Below, piece by piece: positions 20,745 to 31,544 of a stretch of 64,000 bases of DNA (the first letter of the stretch is position 1; every line of letters starts with the position of its first letter). The translations under genes and the position numbers were made by a program. The stretch spans positions 8,033,001-8,097,000 of the forward strand of contig CM074758.1 of assembly GCA_037355855.1 (NCBI GenBank). Direction: 5' to 3'. Below the pieces are notes generated by a model that was not told where the DNA came from, made no database searches, and worked only from the letters and a program-made list of their open reading frames with translations. This DNA comes from Pseudo-nitzschia pungens (taxonomy: Eukaryota; Bacillariophyta; Bacillariophyceae; Bacillariales; Bacillariaceae).

Positions 20745-21375
20745 TGGACCTTGAAAACAGGGGCTTTAGTACGGACACTTAGGGACCGGAGGATGTCAAT
20801 GGCAGGGCACACTTAAAAGGCTCAGGAGGGAACTTGAAGTTCAAACTCGCGAGTACTTATAAGTGGAAACAGTATCCAGGGGCAATTGGCTTGAAAACAG
20901 GGACCTTGAGCGGAGCAGAGCTGCTGTAGAATTCTACAGGGAAAATTCTGGTAGTTCTGTCTGGAGTTGCGGGCAAATGGAATAGAAGTACCACTTTTGG
21001 CCCTGTGGAATTTACGTTGGAAACAGTATCCAGGGGCAATTGGCTTGAAAACAGGGACCTTGAGCGCAACACTTAGGGACCAGGGAAGCTGACTGCTTGG
21101 AAACAAGGGGAGTAATTACTGGTAGAAACAGTATCCAGGGGCAATTGGCTTGAAAACAGGTACCTTGAGCGAGACACTTAGAGACCAGGGAAGCTGCTTG
21201 CTTGAAAACAGGGGCTTTAGTAGAAACACCTAGGGACCAGGGGGAGGCTTGTGTCTTGAAAACAGTGTCGAACTTGAAGTTCAAGTTGGGGTTGCTTAAT
21301 AGCGAAAACACTTAGGGATCAGGGAACTCGCAAACACTTAGGGACCAAGGAAACTGTAGTCTTGAAAACAAGGGG
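20745..21375 (-). repeat. LINE 5' UTR tandem repeat block B
   Basis: A mosaic of recurring modules on the + strand: CTTGAAAACAGGG, ACACTTAGGGACCAGGGA and GAAACAGTATCCAGGGGCAA. The longest module (about 48 bp) occurs at about 20863, 21017 and 21123, and the shorter modules occur six or seven times to the 5' end of the element. The arrangement resembles the monomer-array promoters of some mammalian L1s in layout, not in sequence. Confidence 0.8.
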
Positions 21376-21378
21376 CGT

Positions 21379-21395
21379 CCTCCTACATCACAAAA
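21379..21395. repeat. target-site duplication of LINE copy 2, 5' side
   Basis: An exact second copy of the 17-bp sequence at 10971-10987; it marks the 5' end of the LINE at 21378. Confidence 0.93.
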
Positions 21396-23504
21396 ACAAA
21401 GAACTTGGGCCTGTTGAAGTCCTACCAACAATGGATGCAGATTTATTGCTTTCAAGATGTATAGTATGTTTGGAGGCCACCAGTCAAACAATACCTTTCC
21501 AGCAAACAATCTCTTGTCCAATGGGGGTGATCCTTCTTTTTCCAGAAAAGGTTGTTATTCGGACTAAAGTACAATGAGCTAAGAGCCTGCCAATGGGAGT
21601 TCTCTTTGTTCTTGGGACGGAGTGCGATAAAGCAACTCTGCTCAAAATAAGTTGGATTGTGAATCGAAAAAGCAGTGATTTGTGTTATTCCTGAAGAAAA
21701 AAAGTGAGTTGTGAAGAAAAAGAATGATTCTGCAAGGAAACACAGTGAAAATACAGTAATTTGCGAGTGACAAAAAGATTCATTACAATACGTACCAAGA
21801 TTTCGTGACACCTGGATATCAATTGGTTAGCTCATTTGATACCCATATTTTCATAATGATGTACCACCCTGAGCCTTAACCCTAGTATTGGGTGAACTAA
21901 AAATTATGACCACAGCGCATAAAATGCCAATATTGGAGTTTGGAGCAAAATATTGGTTTTTGGAGCAAAAAAATGGAAATTTGCGTTTAAACACGGCACT
22001 TTTGCTCCAAATAATAAAAAATATGGAGCTAAAACAAAAAATAAACATCTAAAAAATAAGAGGGGAGTGGGCGAATTGGGTCAAAATGGTAAAAAATCAG
22101 TTATTAGACATGCAAAGACACTATTTACAACAACTCCTTTAGCAATCAGTGACTTACTCCTACCAGTATGACTTTTTGACCTCTCTTAGTTTGCCATTTT
22201 GTCAAAAATTCCAGAAAAAAATGGTTCATCAAAAAGGAAGCGCAAAAATTTGGTTAATTTTGTCAATAGCCTGACCATCAAAATGAGTGACAACATGTTC
22301 AATGTTCAGGCTTTTCATCTGTTACTGGTACTGGTACTGGTACCAGTATGTATGAGATATGGTACTTCACCTAGCATAGCACGGAGCAGTACTATGGATT
22401 GACGATCATAACATGCTATGCTGTATGCTACCAAGTATGCTACAGCGTATACTACAATCATGCTACTACCACAGGCTATTCAAAACTATGATTGGTTACA
22501 AGCGGGAAGGCTAGAGACCGGTGTGATGCTGTCACTCGAGGCAAACAGCACCCCATTTTTTGACCTCTGTCCTTTATTCATAAGCTTCATAAGGGATGAA
22601 AAAGGAAAGATGTTTAATTGTGAATATAGAGCATTATAGAGTACTAGAGGGGAATTAGCTACAATATGATCTCTTTACTTTGAATAGAGAGGGTCTATGT
22701 ACAGAATTATCAACAAAGGCGCAAGCACTGCTTGGTTCGTATCTAAAAAGTTGGTGCATCACAATTGTTCTTGACGGGTACGTGAAAATAATTAGAATCT
22801 CGAGAACTCTTCTTTCGTACAGTATTGTAACATTAGTGCACGTTGGCAAGAATCTACTCCGAAGTAACTTAATTATCAGACAGGTTGAACTTGTTCCAAC
22901 ATCTTTTTTAGGGGACACTTTTCATTTTTCTAGTGTAAATTCTGGAGAAAAAAATTAACGACACCAACCAATAAATCTTACTCGTAAGATCTTACTCGTA
23001 CATAATGCAGTAAGTTAATTATTGGTAGTGTAAGAAAAATATCTGTTCGTAGTTCCTACAAGTAAGGTTACCTTATTTGTACCTGGTAAGGTTACCATGG
23101 TAATCATACTTGTACTTCTACGGTATCCGTCAAATGCAACCCTAGTTGCGTGCGCTACGCGCTCGTGCAACTCCTACTACATAGTACGTATACATAGGTA
23201 CGTTCCTAAGTACGCCTAATTTTTTGACGGACGGGACCGTTTTAAATGGCTGAGAGTACAGTACCGGTTGCGTCTTCGACCCCCTTAAGATTGCCGGAAC
23301 AGTAGTTTTTTTCTCCGTATATTAACACGGAGGTGCGCAACCTTCGTTGCATTATTTTTTAAAGACGGGACTCATTATTTTAAAGACAGGACTCATGTCT
23401 ATCGAAATTTCTGTAGCTTCACAAAATCCCCTGTACCGGTAATCCACTGTTTGCTCACTATTTCACAAAAAAAAACACCAAAGCACCATGCCAAGACTAA
23501 GACT

Positions 23505-23625
23505 TACTGCTACTATTAGTAGTTGTACTACTATTAGTAATAGTAGTGGTAGTGGTAGTGGTAGTAGTAGTAATACTACTACTCTAGTAGTGGTAGTAGT
23601 GGTAGTAGTAGTAGTAGTAGTACTG
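23505..23625. repeat. AGT/ACT trinucleotide microsatellite
   Basis: An interrupted run of AGT, GGT and ACT triplets of about 120 bp; both orientations are present, so it can fold. Confidence 0.9.
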
Positions 23626-23937
23626 CCTTGATATTTGATCATCAGCAAGAGATATGAATAAGACAACAGAAACAGCAATAACAGCAGCCCACAGACTGCT
23701 GGCAAACAGTGAGTCTACAGGGGGATACTGTTCAAGCGCTATTGTACATGCTCAGATACTACCAGTTACTCCCCTAGAGGTACAATAGTATTAGTCAATA
23801 GTGGGGGCATGATTTAGTGCTATATTTAAAGGAGTTAGCTCAGCTCAGCTCAGCTCTGTATTTGTGACAGCATCTTGTTCCCTTGTAGCATAGCACTCCA
23901 GCATGGGCATGGCGATACCAATGGTGGTATGCATCTT

Positions 23938-23975
23938 AGTACTACTACTACTACTACTAGTAGTAGTAGTATTAC
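23938..23975. repeat. palindromic ACT/AGT microsatellite
   Basis: About six ACT triplets are followed directly by four or five AGT triplets, forming a perfect-looking hairpin. Confidence 0.85.
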
Positions 23976-25145
23976 TAGCATCATTTCATGTATTTGTACA
24001 ATACTACTAGTTCCATGAGAACATCTAAACAAGTGTGAGCTCTGGTATATCAAACAAACAATCACATCTGGAATACATGCTGGCGCCTATCAGGACAGTA
24101 CTCTAGGTAGTACCAGTAGTAGTATCCTGGCAGCCTTGCACCAACACCCCCCTGTTTCACGCTGTTTGTTTTGTTGGCTAGGGGAAGTACCCCTGTTGTT
24201 GCTGCTAAAGCATGTTTTCAAAGTTCAAGTTTATTGTTGTTACCCTTGCCGGTCTGTGAATCTGCTCTTTAGATTGGCCGAAGAGATGTCAAGTAAAATC
24301 AGATAACATCTAAAGAAAAAATCGATGTCAAATTTTATCACGTGATTTTACACGGTGTTTTTAGTTTTCGACTGGGAAATATTTTTGTGATGCGTTCTAC
24401 CGGGTAAGTACGGTACCGGTCTCACACCCATCTGAGTGAGAGTGAATGCCATTGTGTAGGATTGTACGTGTTTCCCTGGTACTCATTCTTTTTTGTAACC
24501 AAATGAGTTTTGCGCGCGCCGAATGAGCCCACGTAGAAATTCTACATGTTTTCTGGTAATTACTCATTCTTTTTAGTTGCATACTTTGTAGTTACATGTA
24601 CCATCACGATACCGGTACAGCAATTCTGGACTGATAACTCAGAACTAATCCAGTGCTTTTTTTATTGGCATCGGTTTAGACTGATTGGTGCTGATTTGCC
24701 ATGCAGTTCTGAATGATCCCGTAGAAGTATCATCCCGTATCGAGACTGATTAAAAATAAATTGACCCAATCACCAGGCAGACACGACCCAAAAAATAGAT
24801 TTTTTTTTGATCAATAGTGTGAACTGAGAAAGAAACCGTTGGCCTCAATACTGCATGCAATTTTACGACTACTAAATACAAATACAGTTCATGAACGTGT
24901 TGTTCTCGCAAAATAAACATTGCTAATTTTTTTCGTGCTTTGGAGACGAAAGTTGGAAGCACAATCAGCACTAAGAGTAGCTTTTGTGATCGCTGTTGAA
25001 TTGCTTCACCGTACACAAAAGGGTCAATTGAGTCAGCCGAGTCCCTGATGATTACTAGAACTCTGCATGACCCTAGAGAGGTGTGTTTCTTTGCTGTACA
25101 TGTTGCCGAAGTTGATGAAATTGATACCTCATTCAACTGTGGATA

Positions 25146-26720
25146 ATGCAAGAGAAGTACAACAACGCATCAGTGTATCGCTTTTCGGAACTCCTCTTCT
25201 TGACCATTGCAATTGCACTCACCATGACTACGAGTGCATGCTATCCAGACCAAGATAACTGCACCGAAGACGGTTTTTGTGAGAACGGGACCTCCCCCTT
25301 CTCGGCCATGTCGTCCATCTTCGTTCCAAGACTAAAAGAGATCTTACGGCAAAGTGTGAACGCTCTGTCACCATCAACACCTTTCTACGAGATAGACGAA
25401 AATGCGGTGGCGACCCTAATTTTTCAATCCATGTATACGCCGGGGCGTGTATATCACAGCATGCAACATGTCTTCAATATCACTCAGAACTGTGATATGC
25501 AAAACGATCCTATTTTACTTCTATCAACGCTCTTTCATGACGTCATTTATTATACGGTAGACAAATCCTTCCAAGAATCACAATTGGAATTCCTCGAGAA
25601 TGTTCTTGTTTTCGAAAAAATTGAGGATGATGGAGAAACCAAAGAGGAATCTAAGATTCGCTTGAAGCAACCGCTCGAATTGTCACCCGATGCCCTGAAA
25701 GATCCTCTCCTAAGTATGGTGTTTCGACTCTATGACTTCAAACCAGGCACATCCTTGCCCTCTTTTGGGAGTAACGAGTTTTTGTCAGCTGTGGTTGGTG
25801 TTCGTGTCTTATCTAAGTGGCTGAGTATGCCTCAGTTGACGCAAATAGCAGCTGCTATAGAGGCAACGATTCCATTCCGACCAGCCTCAAGCGACGGGAA
25901 GACAGCGATGGATCGGCTCTACGATCGTTTGGTCACAGTTGCTTCCAACCAATCCGAAGCTTGGTTGACCGAAACAATACACTTATCGGCGACTATGGCC
26001 AATTGCGACTTATGCTCATTTGATAGCTCTAATTTCGATTTCTTTCTAGATTCCAGTTGGAGTCTTGTCCCAGAGTTTAGACCTAGCTTGTTGAAAGAAG
26101 ACTGCCCTCTCCAAGAATATTACGACGAATTCCTCGCTATGGAAGGGAGAACGAAGTTCTTGATATCAGCCATTCCAAATATTTTCCAAGTTTTTCGGAA
26201 TGTACCTTCCGAAAGTGAGCTCACCGTCAAGAGAGCTAGGACCCGCGCCAATTTGGACCTTGGAAATGACTACGCACAAGTCAGACGGTTGCAGCTGATG
26301 GTCTTGATGGATTTTCTTACAATTCTTGGAGAGAATCCCTGTTCTATCCCAGGGCGACCGTTTCTTCGCTTGGAACTGCCCAAATCGGCACCGCTTTCTG
26401 AGGATGAGGATGACAAACTTAAGAAGCTATTAGACAAGGGAAGGCATGAATGCTTCCCATGGGATCCTTCCAGGTGTTCGCTGGGGGCATTTCTGTACGA
26501 CAAACTGGGGAAAAAGGGCATTGACACAGCAGTGGAAGTTGGGAAAAAACAAAAATCGGGCAGTTCCGATCTTCTCGAGCATCTACCGAAGGATGTGGTT
26601 GCGGCCATCGCATCAACTTTGAGTGGTGTTTTGCCCAACCGTGCGAACGAATTGTTGGAAATTGTCGATAAACTGGGGGTTAGTCAAACGCAGGCGTGTT
26701 CATCATCATCAATGAAGTAG
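25146..26720 (+). CDS. HD-domain phosphohydrolase-like protein with N-terminal signal or anchor
   Basis: 524 residues, no intron needed. A hydrophobic stretch at residues 14-31 (ELLFLTIAIALTMTTS) is followed by a Cys-containing segment (CYPDQDNCTEDGFCENG) and looks like a signal peptide or anchor. The core resembles the small predicted metal-dependent HD phosphohydrolases of bacteria (COG4339 type): YHSMQHVFNI at 103-112 supplies the first His, LLLSTLFHDVIYY at 124-136 the His-Asp pair, and ANCDLCSF near 288 may correspond to the late Asp segment (ANRD in relatives). The reaction and substrate are unknown; HD proteins usually hydrolyse phosphate esters. The Lys/Ser-rich C-terminal third (about 380-524) has no domain I recognise. 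The short N-terminal segment could include a missed upstream exon. The gene is convergent with GTP cyclohydrolase. Confidence 0.75.
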   Translation: MQEKYNNASVYRFSELLFLTIAIALTMTTSACYPDQDNCTEDGFCENGTSPFSAMSSIFVPRLKEILRQSVNALSPSTPFYEIDENAVATLIFQSMYTPGRVYHSMQHVFNITQNCDMQNDPILLLSTLFHDVIYYTVDKSFQESQLEFLENVLVFEKIEDDGETKEESKIRLKQPLELSPDALKDPLLSMVFRLYDFKPGTSLPSFGSNEFLSAVVGVRVLSKWLSMPQLTQIAAAIEATIPFRPASSDGKTAMDRLYDRLVTVASNQSEAWLTETIHLSATMANCDLCSFDSSNFDFFLDSSWSLVPEFRPSLLKEDCPLQEYYDEFLAMEGRTKFLISAIPNIFQVFRNVPSESELTVKRARTRANLDLGNDYAQVRRLQLMVLMDFLTILGENPCSIPGRPFLRLELPKSAPLSEDEDDKLKKLLDKGRHECFPWDPSRCSLGAFLYDKLGKKGIDTAVEVGKKQKSGSSDLLEHLPKDVVAAIASTLSGVLPNRANELLEIVDKLGVSQTQACSSSSMK

Positions 26721-27478
26721 ATCGCAACAATTCATTTCAGCACGTGCAACCCGAAGATGAACAAAAAATTATGTCGCAGGGAACTCGTGACGACGAATGT
26801 TGAACGCAGCAATGAGTTTAAAACCTACGTGAGCAAAAATTATATCTGGCAATCTTCGCCAAGAGGATACAAATGCTGGAAGGGAACCATGGTGTAGTAC
26901 GAAAAGCGCTAGAGAAGAGTGAAGTAGATGGGGTTCATACAAGACATCACTCGGCTCCGACGTTGGTGAGCAAGACGATTTCAGTCTCACTTTTATTGCG
27001 GGATGTGATAACGTTACACTGTCGAGAGACAAATAAATAAATAACATAAACTGGATCGTTACTCCGTTAAATTTGCGTTTTTGGGAGGCTCTTATCATGG
27101 CACAGCGGTATGGTTTTCTTCAGTTGACAATAGCTACGATCGGATGGTGGGATGGATTGGATACCGAAACTTCTTCGGTACAACGCTTTGTTATTAAGTG
27201 GTTCCAAAGTGGATAACTCATCATTTCCAAATAAATTTGATCCCTGCCGCTTACGTTGTGTTTTGTTTGGATCTCGCTTCGAAACCTACATTAACGTTCG
27301 TGTATTGATTGAAAAGTTTTTCTATCCTTATTTTTTAGTGACCCAGAGAATGAAACAATATTCTTCGTAGCTCATGATATTGCTTTATTGATTGTAAGTG
27401 TAAAATGGTGTAGAACGTGAGAATTTAAGCTCTATAGAGTCGAAGTTCACGGGAACTTTCCTCTCTTGTTCACTCCCT
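26721..27478. other. convergent 3' spacer between HD-protein gene and GTP cyclohydrolase gene
   Basis: No gene is seen. It holds the 3' untranslated regions of two genes that end toward each other. No strong repeats were noticed. Confidence 0.6.
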
Positions 27479-28288
27479 TTAGCAAAATTTTGGACTGCCT
27501 TGTATGATGCTAAAGAATTCAGCTCTCGTTTTGGGGTTACTTTGAAAGCACCCACGGACCGACGATGTGGCAGTTGAGGACGCTTCTTTCTGTACACCCC
27601 TCATTACCATACACATATGAGAGCATTCCATGACTACAGCCACCCCAAGAGGTTCAACAGCGTCGACAATAGCATCTGCGATTTGGCTTGTAAGACGTTC
27701 CTGAACTTGGAGTCTTCGAGCAAAAATTTCCGATATCCGTGCCAACTTGGACAACCCTATTACCTTTCCATTTGGAATGTAACCGATGTGTACTCGTCCA
27801 GTGAAGGGTACCATATGATGCTCACAAAGAGAATGGATGCTGATATTCCGCACTACCACCATCTCGTCGTGATTTTCGTTGAAAATCGCATTGTTCGTGA
27901 CTTCATGACAAGTTTGACCATACCCTTTGGTCATGAACATCAACGCCTTGGCCCATCTCAACGGCGTCTTCTGTAAACCTTCACGTTCCGGATCCTCGCC
28001 GATGCATTCCAATATAGTCTTGCATGCATCTTGCATTTTTTCTAGCTGCTCTTCCTTCTTCCGACGTTTTTTCTCGGTTTCTGAAAAGGAATCTCCAATG
28101 CTCCGTTTGTTCAACATTCTTGTCCTCGTCCCTTCGCAGGTTGCACAAATGCACACCTGACCAGTTGCTAAGATGCATTTGCTGTCGTCGGTGTTCACAT
28201 CAATGTCCGATGGGACGGACGATGGGGTTGCATTGCCCGACTCTTTGTCCGACACCACTGTCATCTCGTTTGATCCATCCATGCTCAT
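27479..28288 (-). CDS. folE: GTP cyclohydrolase I
   Basis: 269 residues. It converts GTP to 7,8-dihydroneopterin triphosphate, the first step toward folate and, in some eukaryotes, tetrahydrobiopterin; the family is a homodecameric zinc enzyme. The catalytic domain spans about residues 85-267. Zinc ligands are visible as C155 and H158 ([20 protein letters not shown]) and C226 ([11 protein letters not shown]); RARISE-type residues appear as [21 protein letters not shown]. The first 80 residues are an extension with a Cys cluster (C38, C46, C48, C51) and a Lys/Arg-rich helix ([12 protein letters not shown]). No clear targeting peptide is seen, so a cytosolic location is likely. The start ATG at 28288 has a second in-frame ATG two codons on. 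No intron is needed. Confidence 0.96.
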   Translation of the reverse strand: MSMDGSNEMTVVSDKESGNATPSSVPSDIDVNTDDSKCILATGQVCICATCEGTRTRMLNKRSIGDSFSETEKKRRKKEEQLEKMQDACKTILECIGEDPEREGLQKTPLRWAKALMFMTKGYGQTCHEVTNNAIFNENHDEMVVVRNISIHSLCEHHMVPFTGRVHIGYIPNGKVIGLSKLARISEIFARRLQVQERLTSQIADAIVDAVEPLGVAVVMECSHMCMVMRGVQKEASSTATSSVRGCFQSNPKTRAEFFSIIQGSPKFC

Positions 28289-29840
28289 GACTGCTAGTTG
28301 CGCTTTGATCGAGAGGTGTGGCTTGTAGAGTTTTTCTATCGAAGGAATTATCTGACTGGTCTGTCTTATTGTCGTCCGAATACAGAAAGAGGGAAACGTT
28401 GTAGGAAAATGAAACGAAGTTTTATGAGTAAGCTTACTCGTACGGTAATACGAGTACGGTACAAGTAAACCTTACTACTACTGTACTTCGACCGATCACG
28501 AATTTCGATGGTCATCCACTACCTGGTAACTTACCTATGAGCCCGTAAGAGTATTTACCACTTATGCCGCTGACGGAACGTGTTTCATAATACTACGAAA
28601 TTCCTATCAGCTGATCCCCCCCATTTTTAATCAGATTAACTCGGGGAGTTTATGGCAATTTGACCTTCGTCTGGTGGTACATTTTTCTACTGGAGTCTAC
28701 TACACGACTCGATCATTTCCCAGAAAAAAACTCTGGTACTAATTTTCTACACAAATTCATGTACAAGTTGGGCTACAACTCCTCCTGACCATGGTGATTG
28801 AATTGGAAGCAGTTGCAATAGACTTGTAGCCATACCACCTATGTCCATCCAACCCTTGTGCCCAGAGTTGGTTTATCTGGTGTTATCAAGTCAAGATTGG
28901 TTGAGTAGGAGCCAAAATATAATTTTGAACAATATCATGTAGAATTAGTACTGGAGAGATTTCTCAACGAGTTGCCTTGGAGATGCTCTGTAGAGCCGTG
29001 TAGAAAAATGTACTACCAGACGAAGGTCAAAATGCCATAAACTCCCCGAGTTAATCTGATTAAAAATGGGGGGGATCAGCTGATAGGAATTTCGTAGTAC
29101 TGTGAACTCAGTTGTTGTCGCATGATTGACAATGCGGGCTTTGTGAATGAGTGAATGAATGAATCAAAATCTCATCAAAATCGATCATCAATCGTGTGGA
29201 TGTGATGACCTCTGAAAAAAAATGAAGACGTCTGTGGTGGCTGTACCGTAGAAAATCTCAATCGATCATGACGTGACACCGAACATAGTACCGGTACGTA
29301 CGTACAACTTGGTATAACTTGATTGAGAATACGAATGAGTAACTTACTTACGGTACGTAACCTTACGTAAATTCAGCATACGATCAATCGTACAAGTACC
29401 CTTAACCCTTACCCTTTCAAAATTAACAGGAACCTCCTGCGCCCAATTCCCGGGCGCCGTCTTGCCTGGCTGGCCAGCAACTAAGGTTTACCGGTCTGAG
29501 GTGTCGTGCTCCGAAGTCCCATGCTAGTAGCAGTGCAAAGGAGCATCGAAAGGGTGATGGTGGGAACTTTTTCTCAGACCGCCATTGTTAGTCATTCATT
29601 CACGTAGAAAGCTTTAATACTCGCTCTTTGCAAAAACATTGAGAATAGTATGAAAGACCCCCTGCTCTGCCCTTTGCTTACTCTACATTCTAGTACTGTT
29701 CACTGGTAAGGTTTACCTCTTCTTTTCCTCAATGTTCAGTTCTGTTCATCTTTGGAAGATTTCCTGGATGTGGTGTCGTTATCAAAAGAACGAGGACGAT
29801 AACGCATCTGGATGAGATTGTATTTTTCTTGCAATTTGAA
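28289..29840. other. 1.5-kb intergenic region with a MITE
   Basis: No gene is seen. It contains the 505-bp MITE (28593-29097), clusters of GTAAGG/CTTAC motifs near 28430-28490 and 29340-29400, and at about 29527-29600 a segment (GTAGCAGTGCAAAGG...GGGAACTTTTTCTCAGAC) that recurs in diverged form at about 31312-31387. Confidence 0.65.
28593..29097. mobile_element. MITE with 98-bp terminal inverted repeats and TA target duplication
   Basis: Bases 28593-28690 and 29000-29097 are inverted repeats of about 98 bp with few mismatches, starting CTACGAAATTCCTATCAGCT. Both ends are bordered by TA (28591-28592 and 29098-29099), the target duplication of the Tc1/mariner superfamily. The roughly 310-bp interior has no coding capacity, so the element is non-autonomous. 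A 65-bp relative with similar ends lies at 50900-50964. Confidence 0.9.
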
Positions 29841-30737
29841 TCAGTCAGGACCATCCAATCGTCGTACTTTTTTCAAAGTTTTAGAAGGAAACCATTTATA
29901 AGCAAAAATAGATGCACACACAGGTAAATCCTTTGAACGTTTCAATCCAAAATGAAGATGGCAGATTTGATAGAAGAAACTTCTACGCATCGCATTTTCT
30001 TCCACGTCTTTTTTACCGTCATGACATCTTGGATTGAAATGCTTCAATGTATCCAGAAAAGCACGTTCTATCTTCCACTTGTCAAGGCAAGATATTCTAT
30101 CGCACCCTAAACATTTTACTGAGTAGTGTTCAATTTGCCGAAAGGGACTGTACGCATTGATGACATCACCCGTTGATCTGTTATGTCGTTGCAAATGGAC
30201 TCTTGTTTCTCTCCCAGGGTCACCTTTCTCATTCTGTGATACAACAACTGTACCAGATATTTGTGATTTTGTCAGAGAACTCTTTTCGCCACGAATACAG
30301 GTAACATTTTGTTTATTTGGTGATGCTGTCTTAATGTCCACAAATCGAAGAATAGTGTTGTCATGAGTAGGCTTTTGACAAGGTACTTTTCATGATTTCA
30401 AGTCACCAAGGAGATTCAGAGGTTGCTTTAATTGCGTTGCTTTACCAGTCTTAGGTTGTCTAAACGATCTGGTGTATGGTCTGCGGATATCTCTCTTGTT
30501 AGTTATTGCACGAAAGTTACCACCAGCATTAGGTTTAGTAACATGGACATTTACATGACTGCTCTTGTTATTATCCTTTAATTTTGTAGAAGTGTTTGAT
30601 GACTTTTGGATTGCTTTAACCTTACCAGAATCAGGACATCCACCCGGCCTATTCGACGATGTATTTTCTACAACATCCGGTGAAAGAGAGTCATTTTCCT
30701 TAGATTTGTTATATCTCTGGTTGTAACGGTAACTCAT
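29841..30737 (-). CDS. hypothetical protein, two exons
   Basis: Two open stretches in the same direction join in frame through one intron. Exon 1 starts at ATG 30737 (MSYRYNQRYN). The likely donor is either GTAAAG near 30445 or GTGACT near 30400, and the acceptor ACAG ends just before CATCACC near 30328; both donors keep the frame. The result is about 260-275 residues. The first half is Lys/Ser/Asn-rich and basic. The second half has CLGCDRISCLDKW and HFNPRCHDGKK, a Cys/His-rich stretch that could bind zinc, then a segment rich in aromatic residues. No family was recognised. Coding status rests on the two frames fitting together and the length of the second frame. Confidence 0.45.
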
Positions 30738-31544
30738 GATACTCGTCACACCCGGTTTGGTTCTCTGGAATATAACTGATTACATTATGGACAGATTACG
30801 TCAATTTGAGTAACGGAAGGGGTAACAAAAAAAAGGGAATACATCACTAGGAGAGACTGAACTCACTTCAACCAAAAGGAAGATCAACAAAATTTTGTTT
30901 CGTATAAAATTTTGGGACTGATGACGTGATGAAAGACAGATGATATTCAAATCCCAGTAACATGATTGGCTAATTAGCATGTTCTCTATGCTGTCACTCG
31001 AAAACACACAATTTTCGGCCCATTTTCTGTATTCGGGAGCTTACTAAGAAGGGAAGAATAAGCAAGATTGTTAGAAAAGATGCTGTCACTCGACGTGATC
31101 CATTATGGTAAACGTGATCCATTTTGGTTTTCGACGGGTACCGTAACCTTCGTGTTGCTTGTGGACCAACCGTCCAAGGAAGTACCGGTAAGATTATTGG
31201 ACCTGCGGTCCGATATGAACTACGAACTACCTAGGCATAGGTGGCGGGCTAACAAAGCTGCTAGAGAAAGTGTGATCGCATTTTGCAAACGCTGGAAGTA
31301 GTGTGCAAAGGCTGGTAGCAGTGTGCAAAGTGCATCGCAAGGGTGGGAAGGGTTGGAACTTTTTCTTAGACTGCCACTGTCGGTCTCACGTCGAATACCG
31401 TACTGGTAGTAATTACTACTACGTACTATCTAGCTTGAATGTCTCCCTCGCAACGTTTAGTTCAACAACAGAAATTTTTGTTTATCTTTACCGCTGTTGA
31501 CGAGTACCATGGTATAATCATTTTTCTTCTTCAGTAGATACCTT
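30738..31544. other. intergenic region with dispersed repeat pieces
   Basis: No convincing gene; a 77-codon frame at 31068-31301 has no recognisable features. Two copies of ATGCTGTCACTCGA (30988 and 31080) and the second copy of the 75-bp dispersed repeat (31312-31387) lie here. Confidence 0.6.

Larger units (their letters stand above)
10988..21378 (-). mobile_element. LINE copy 2, apparently full length (10.4 kb)
   Basis: On the minus strand: a 1.3-kb 5' UTR made of two blocks of tandem repeats (21378-20077), ORF1 (20076-17119), ORF2 (17126-11286), a roughly 300-bp 3' UTR and a TAA/ATT-repeat tail ending at 10988. Perfect 17-bp duplications on both sides define the ends. Both frames are open with all catalytic motifs, and the 3' UTR closely matches copy 1. 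A full-length element with an exact duplication points to recent insertion and possible activity. At 10.4 kb it is much longer than most LINEs, mainly because ORF1 has 985 residues and ORF2 has 1946. Confidence 0.95.
21396..25145. other. 3.7-kb AT-rich intergenic region with simple repeats
   Basis: Only short open frames without convincing codon structure occur, and I see no gene. Contents: recurring TTTGGAGCAAAA and its complement around 21940-22035; a TACTGG-repeat palindrome at about 22322-22350; GTAAGGTTACC twice near 23062-23095; a duplicated AAGACGGGACTCAT / AAGACAGGACTCAT pair near 23364-23395; AGT-type microsatellites at about 23505-23625 and 23938-23975; and an AGCTC repeat near 23834-23856. 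The copy of GATGCTGTCACTCGA at 22525 recurs at 30988 and 31079. Confidence 0.7.

Noticed and set aside
31068..31301. 77-codon + strand frame as a small gene
   Set aside because: Starts inside a dispersed repeat motif and has no supporting features.
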